Assembly (NCBI GenBank): GCA_965224065.1
Contig: CBDCYF010000005.1
Span: forward strand, 2,108,001-2,172,000
DNA from: JAOTZA01 sp965224065
GTDB lineage: Bacteria; Acidobacteriota; Thermoanaerobaculia; Multivoradales; JAHEKO01
Reading direction: 5' to 3'
DNA: 64,000 nt
The notes below the pieces were generated by a model. The model searched no databases. It had not been told where the DNA came from and saw only the letters and a list, made by a program, of their open reading frames with translations. Position 1 is the stretch's first letter. Each line of letters opens with the position of its first letter. Made by a program: the position numbers and the translations under genes. Of the stretch, positions 59,688 through 64,000 are shown piece after piece.

Positions 59688-61076
59688 TCAGACGTCGAAC
59701 TGGCGCGAGAAATCTGCACTCGGCCGCAAACTCACGGCGAGGTCCCCGATGGCCTCGCGAACGATCGAGCGCTCGTCACCGGTCAGCTCCCGGCGGAATT
59801 TCACTCCGCCGGTCACCTGAATCATGGTCAGGGCCAGGCCGATCAGCAATACCATCCCGAGGCTCACCAGGGTGATCGCCATCACCTCGCTGCGCGCCAC
59901 CCAGGCGCTCGGGAGCACCCGCACAAAGAGCGCCGCCACGCCGGAAGCGATCAGCATCGCAAAAAGGCTGAAGATCACCACCCCGCGATTGGTCGGCGCC
60001 TCCAGAAACAGATTCACCTGCCGCCGGGCGTCCGCCAGGCGCGCGCCCACGGAGGCTTCTTCATCTTCGCCCTGACGCCCCAGCAGTCCGAGCAGCGAGC
60101 TCACCAGCTCGTGAAGCGTCAGCTCGCCTTCGGCTCCGACGCTGGCCTCGATCTCACTCCGGCGCATGGCGATCTCATCGAGAATGATCTTTGAGGGCGG
60201 CGGCGGGTCCCCCACAAAGTCGGCGAGCTGTGACACCCGGCAGCCGGCTTCGACCAGCGGCGTGACATCAATTCCGGTCGACACACCCAGGCTGTCGAAC
60301 AAGCAGACCAGCTCTTCGGTCGCCACGTTGCCGACCGAATGGGCGACCGTGATCGCGCCGCCGATCCCCGCTATCGAAGCGTCGAAAGTCCGCACTCCGG
60401 CCTGATAGGCCGCATAGGCGTTAGTGACACCCAGGCCCCGCCGATCGTGGAGGTGGACCCCGATCTTCTCCAACTCCACCCGGCCCTCCAGGTGCTCGAC
60501 GACCCGCGAGATGTCCTTGGGCGTAGCCAAGCCGTCGGTGTCGGAAAGCGCCACCCGCTCGCATCCCATCTCGATCAACCGCTTGGAGATTTTTTCGACC
60601 TTCTCGGCCGGCATCTCCTCGCCGGGGAGCGTCTTGTCGCGAAACGCATAGGAAAGGTAGCCCCTCAGCCAATATCCGTCGGCGGCCGCCGCGGCGGCTA
60701 CTTCGGCGGCGCGATCCAGGGCCTGGTCGACGCTCATCCGTGTGTTGGCCTGCGAGTAGGCCTCGGACGCGGCCACAAAGAGGGCCACGGTGTTGACGCG
60801 CGGCGCGCCCCGCAACTGTTTGTAGTAGTCGAGCGTCGGCACCAGCGCCGCGATCTGCCCCTCATAGGGTGGCAGCCGGGACAGCATCTCCGCGGTGTCG
60901 CGCATGGCCGGGACCACCCGCGGGTTCACAAACGAGCCGACTTCGATGTACGGCACGCCGGCCCGCATCAGGGCTTTGGCGAGCTGGAGCCGCGCTTCGA
61001 GCGGGATGATTGCGTGCCGATTGAGGATCTGCATCCCGTCGCGAAGCGATACGTCGCAGATCTTGACTTCGGGCAT
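59688..61076 (-). CDS. HMG-CoA-lyase-like TIM barrel fused to a C-terminal membrane domain
   Basis: A 462-aa single frame. Residues 1-300 match the HMGL/pyruvate-carboxyltransferase barrel: ICDVSLRDGMQ (metal Asp), MRAGVPYIEVGSFVNPRVVP, VALSDTDGLATPKDIS and VHLHDRRGLGVTNAYAAYQA (HxHD-type metal site). The HMG-CoA lyase Cys loop (GGCPYAPGATGN) reads GGAITVAHSVGN, so the catalytic Cys is missing. Residues about 362-385 and 392-415 are membrane helices, and a 45-residue cytoplasmic-like tail follows. A small membrane protein follows at 8 bp. I know no family with this fusion. Confidence 0.75.
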   Translation of the reverse strand: MPEVKICDVSLRDGMQILNRHAIIPLEARLQLAKALMRAGVPYIEVGSFVNPRVVPAMRDTAEMLSRLPPYEGQIAALVPTLDYYKQLRGAPRVNTVALFVAASEAYSQANTRMSVDQALDRAAEVAAAAAADGYWLRGYLSYAFRDKTLPGEEMPAEKVEKISKRLIEMGCERVALSDTDGLATPKDISRVVEHLEGRVELEKIGVHLHDRRGLGVTNAYAAYQAGVRTFDASIAGIGGAITVAHSVGNVATEELVCLFDSLGVSTGIDVTPLVEAGCRVSQLADFVGDPPPPSKIILDEIAMRRSEIEASVGAEGELTLHELVSSLLGLLGRQGEDEEASVGARLADARRQVNLFLEAPTNRGVVIFSLFAMLIASGVAALFVRVLPSAWVARSEVMAITLVSLGMVLLIGLALTMIQVTGGVKFRRELTGDERSIVREAIGDLAVSLRPSADFSRQFDV

Positions 61077-61127
61077 GGGAAAGAGACTCTACCAGGGCGA
61101 CCATCCCGTCGGTGCTAGGATCCTCGG

Positions 61128-61709
61128 ATGAAAATTCGCCGTCTCGCGCCGGTCTTGCTCGTCCCGCTGACCCTGGTCTCGTGCAGGCCTGAGGTCGCCT
61201 CCGACGGCGAGCCCCCAGTGGCCGAGACAGTGGCCGAGACGATGGCCGAAACGGTCACCGAAGCCCAGTGGACCGACCTGCTCCCCAACGCGCGTCGGCC
61301 GTTCGAGGGGATCGTCAGCGGCGGCCAGCCTGAGCCCGAGCAGCTCGCGACGGCGCGCGATCTGGGCTTCAAAACCGTGGTCAACCTCCGCGCCGCCGGC
61401 GAGCCCGGTTCGCGGCGCGAGGAGGTGGAGGCTCTGGGGCTGGTGTATCTGGAAATCCCCATCGCGGGGGCCGAGGGCTTGACCGCCGAAAACGCGCTGG
61501 CCTTTGCCGCCGCGCTGGAGGAGGCCGAACGGCCGGCGCTGGTTCATTGCGGAAGCGGCAACCGCGCCGGCGCTCTGTTTGCGCTCAAGGCCTTTCACGC
61601 CGACGGCAAGAGCGCCGAGGAAGCGCTGGCGATCGGCAAGGCGGCCGGACTGACGCGGCTCGAAGGAGCCGTCGAGCGGCACCTTAGGGCGGCCGCAGAA
61701 GAAGAATAA
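61128..61709 (+). CDS. Lipoprotein with DUF442-like phosphatase/sulfurtransferase domain
   Basis: A 193-aa exported protein with signal RLAPVLLVPLTLVSCRPE (lipobox VSC) and an acidic AETVAETMAETVTEA linker. The domain has FEGIVSGGQPEPEQLATARD, GFKTVVNLRAAGEPGSRREE and the active loop VHCGSGNRAGALFALKAF, as in DUF442/dual-specificity-phosphatase-like proteins. The substrate is unknown. It is 12 bp before the DUF2207 gene. Confidence 0.8.
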   Translation: MKIRRLAPVLLVPLTLVSCRPEVASDGEPPVAETVAETMAETVTEAQWTDLLPNARRPFEGIVSGGQPEPEQLATARDLGFKTVVNLRAAGEPGSRREEVEALGLVYLEIPIAGAEGLTAENALAFAAALEEAERPALVHCGSGNRAGALFALKAFHADGKSAEEALAIGKAAGLTRLEGAVERHLRAAAEEE

Positions 61710-61721
61710 GGAGCCAACGTC

Positions 61722-63644
61722 GTGAGAAGAGCCCTTGTCAGCTTCGCTTTGGCTCTTCTGCTCACCGGGGCGGCGGGCGCACGGACGCTCTACTGGCGAG
61801 CGCTGGAGGTCGACGCACGGCTCGACGCCGACGGTGTCCTGCACATCGTCGAGGACCAGGCGATGGTCTTCACCGGCGCCTGGAACGGCGGCGAGCGGGT
61901 CTTCGACCTGCGACCGGGCCAGAAGCTCGATTTCCGGTCGCTGGCGCGCATCGATCCGGGAACCGGCGGGGCCGTTCCGCTTCGCAGGGGGAATCTCGAC
62001 AAGGTCGACGACTATTCCTGGGTCGCGCGAGACACTCTCCGGTGGAGAAGCCGGTTGCCCGGCGATCCCCACTTCAACAAAACCGAGATCCGCTACCGGC
62101 TCGAGTACTCCCTGTCGGGTGTCGTTCGCCGGGTCGGCGACGAGTACCGGCTGGAGCCGGACTTTGTCTTTCCGGATCGAGCCGGGGTGATCGAGACCTT
62201 CTCCCTCGATTTCGAGCTCGACCCGGTATGGCGCCAGCTCGTGCCTATCCCGCCCCACGTCGAACGTCACCAGCTGGTCCCCGGAGAGGGCTATGTGGTC
62301 GAGGCCCGGCTGGCCCACACCGGTCCCGAGCCACCGGCGAGGGTGCTGCGCCATCTCGGCGGGGCCTGGCCGGTGATGGCGTTCGCCGCGACCCTGGCGG
62401 CTCTGGCCGCTCTCTGGAGATCCTTCCACCGGCACGAGATCAAAACCGGGCGATTCAACGCCGAGCCCCTGCCGGGCCCGATCGACTCGGCGTGGCTGGA
62501 GCAACATCTCTTTGACCTGCTCCCCGAGGAGGCCGGTGCGCTTTGGGACCATCGAATCGGCCCTCACGAGGTCACCGCCCTGGTTGCGCGCCTGGTCGCC
62601 GAGGGCAAGCTCGAAAGCGAGGTCCTGCCCAAGAGGGGCTGGTTCGGGCGGCCGACCCTGTCGCTCCGGTTGCTGGCCCCACACGGATCCTTCGAGGGCT
62701 ACGAAGGAAGACTGATCCGCAAGCTCTTCTTCGGTGGACGCACAACCACCGACACCAAGGCGCTGCGCAAACGCTACCGCGCCACAGGGTTCGACCCGGC
62801 TTCTACGATCGCGGCGGGGCTGCGAAAAAGGCTGCGCGACCTTCCCGGTGGCGGCTCCAAGCTGCGCAAGCCGCGCCGCGCCTGGACCTTACTGCTCTTT
62901 CTCGCCTCCGTGGCCCTCATCGTCTTGGAGGCGCTGACAACCGGCGAAACCGCGGCCCAACAGCTCATCGCCGGTCTGGTTCTGCTCACGCCGGTGACGC
63001 TCGTCTGGGGATACATCTCCGCAGCGTGGTTCAAAAAGAAAGTCGACCGGCTCGCCGGGGCCACGTTGTGGCTGTTGGCGCCTCTTTTCGTACTCTTGGT
63101 GGGCTGCTTCGCTCTCGCGCTGGGCGGCTCGCTCGGACGTTTCCTCCCCGGAATACGGCTCGGACTCCCCGGCATCCTGGCTCTGGCCGTTTTTCCGGTC
63201 GCGATCTGGAGCAGTGTTCTCAACCGCGCCCGCACCCGGGACCGTCCCGGCATCACCTGGAAGAGAAGACTGCTCGGAGCGGCGCGGCGCCATTTCGGAA
63301 AGCAGCTTCGGGAGCGCGAGCCGGTTCTGCGAGACGAGTGGATGCCCTACCTGCTGGCTTTCGGGCTCGGCGGTCGGGTCGACGATTGGGCAAGGTTCCA
63401 CGGGACGGCACGGAGCACGGTCACATCGACATTCGGCAGCTCCTCTTCCATCGGCACCGGTGGGGCCGGTGGCTGGACCGGCGGCGGCGGTGCGTTCGGA
63501 GGCGCCGGCGCGGCGGCGGCCTGGACCACCGCTGCGACCGGCCTGGCGGCGGGCGTCGCCCGTCCCCGCTCCGGCAGTGGCTCGGGTGGCGGAAGCTCGG
63601 GCGGCGGTGGCAGCTCCGGTGGTGGGGGTGGCGGCGGCTGGTAG
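61722..63644 (+). CDS. DUF2207-domain membrane protein with glycine-rich tail
   Basis: A 640-aa protein, GTG start with AAGGAG 8 bases before it and a signal ALVSFALALLLTGAAGA. The first 200 residues are the DUF2207 beta domain (LHIVEDQAMVFTGAWNGGER, IRYRLEYSLSGVVRRV). One membrane helix lies near 215-232; a 150-residue cytoplasmic region and several more helices (about 385-500) follow. The end is TGGAGGWTGGGGAFGG and SGGGSSGGGGSSGGGGGG, as in many DUF2207 proteins. Function unknown. Confidence 0.84.
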   Translation: MRRALVSFALALLLTGAAGARTLYWRALEVDARLDADGVLHIVEDQAMVFTGAWNGGERVFDLRPGQKLDFRSLARIDPGTGGAVPLRRGNLDKVDDYSWVARDTLRWRSRLPGDPHFNKTEIRYRLEYSLSGVVRRVGDEYRLEPDFVFPDRAGVIETFSLDFELDPVWRQLVPIPPHVERHQLVPGEGYVVEARLAHTGPEPPARVLRHLGGAWPVMAFAATLAALAALWRSFHRHEIKTGRFNAEPLPGPIDSAWLEQHLFDLLPEEAGALWDHRIGPHEVTALVARLVAEGKLESEVLPKRGWFGRPTLSLRLLAPHGSFEGYEGRLIRKLFFGGRTTTDTKALRKRYRATGFDPASTIAAGLRKRLRDLPGGGSKLRKPRRAWTLLLFLASVALIVLEALTTGETAAQQLIAGLVLLTPVTLVWGYISAAWFKKKVDRLAGATLWLLAPLFVLLVGCFALALGGSLGRFLPGIRLGLPGILALAVFPVAIWSSVLNRARTRDRPGITWKRRLLGAARRHFGKQLREREPVLRDEWMPYLLAFGLGGRVDDWARFHGTARSTVTSTFGSSSSIGTGGAGGWTGGGGAFGGAGAAAAWTTAATGLAAGVARPRSGSGSGGGSSGGGGSSGGGGGGGW

Positions 63645-63676
63645 GCCGCCGTCCGATCCGATCCGCCCCGACTAGG

Positions 63677-64000
63677 CTAGTTGAGCTTCAACTGTTTGGC
63701 GAACTTGGGGAAGTTGTCGAGAACGTACTTGAGCGAACCGTAGAAGTCCGGCTCGCTGAGAGTGTTGCACGACGCAAACCCCGCCGACAGGACCCCGACC
63801 ACAAACTGCTTGGGCCAACGCTTGCCCACCATCAGAGAGGAGCCGCTGCTTCCCGGCTCGGTGGTGGTCTTCTTTTTCCAAACCACTTCGTAGTGAGTGA
63901 TCCCGCTGTTGATAAAGCCCTGAGAGGTGACTTCCACAAGACCGCGGATCTTCTTCAGCACGGCGATCTTTCGAACATCGCCCTGGGGATGACCGATGCT
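63677..64000 (-). CDS. Trypsin-like serine protease, C-terminal fragment (runs off the right edge)
   Basis: The last 107 codons and the stop are present. The frame at the edge opens with SIGHPQGDVRKIAVLKKIRG, like the 'HPxGD' stretch of lysyl/glutamyl endopeptidases. The nucleophile motif is TTEPGSSGSSLMV (Ser in GSSGS), followed by FVVGVLSAGFASCN and DFYGSLKYVLD, the usual end of this family. The His and Asp of the triad lie outside the window. Confidence 0.82.
   Translation of the reverse strand, partial: SIGHPQGDVRKIAVLKKIRGLVEVTSQGFINSGITHYEVVWKKKTTTEPGSSGSSLMVGKRWPKQFVVGVLSAGFASCNTLSEPDFYGSLKYVLDNFPKFAKQLKLN

Overview
The window is GC-rich bacterial chromosome, densely coded on both strands, and most likely comes from an Acidobacteriota member, perhaps of the Thermoanaerobaculia type. 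This placement is inferred from gene families: VWFA-related and GWxTD secreted proteins, a TIGR02999-like ECF sigma factor, CSLREA/choice-of-anchor beta-helix proteins, DUF885 peptidase and large secreted RHS proteins. A 16S or marker-gene search would be needed to confirm it. I saw no rRNA or tRNA gene, CRISPR array, transposase or prophage.

Layout. 0-5.2 kb: start of proC, a PiT phosphate permease, an ANKH-like exporter, an alanine-rich LEA-like repeat protein with a clear terminator, and a minus-strand glycan-hydrolase-like/Tat-signal pair. 5.4-19.6 kb: a minus-strand RHS locus, the most unusual region. An exported 223-aa protein and a 1664-aa secreted RHS protein (JAB/DUF4329-like tip) are followed by a lipoprotein, an orphan RHS C-terminal module with an M23 peptidase tip, and a string of small exported or membrane proteins. 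Three short RHS-core remnants separate the distal genes, and two protein families each occur twice. 19.8-22.5 kb: lipoprotein, beta-helix protein, ECF sigma factor. 22.6-26.4 kb: NfeD-like protein, flotillin, DUF885 peptidase. 26.7-37.5 kb: a divergent GWxTD/VWFA/TPR cluster, then an OmpA protein and a coiled-coil HhH protein. 37.5-48.7 kb: mdh, a Rho_N-like protein, class II aldolase, TauE/SafE exporter, malic enzyme, a BNR-repeat protein, MBL-fold hydrolase, M28-like peptidase, GNAT, Tex30-like hydrolase and RidA. 48.7-64 kb: TonB receptor, ABC exporter, cadherin-domain protein, CNT transporter, threonine dehydrogenase/Kbl pair, ExbB-like protein, an HMGL-TM fusion with a membrane histone-fold-like partner, a DUF442-like lipoprotein, a DUF2207 protein and the end of a trypsin-like protease.

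Genes that work together: TDH and Kbl turn threonine into glycine and acetyl-CoA; the flotillin and NfeD-like proteins probably form a membrane assembly; the ABC ATPase and permease form an exporter; the VWFA/TPR run (29.4-34.5 kb) is a translationally coupled or tightly spaced secreted module.

The best candidates for undescribed biology are (1) the RHS cassette array with core remnants at cassette junctions, (2) the two-gene unit of a membrane-anchored HMG-CoA-lyase-like protein plus a transmembrane histone-fold-like protein, and (3) a family of about 27-bp palindromic REP-like elements at operon ends, one of which supplies the C-terminus of a peptidase.
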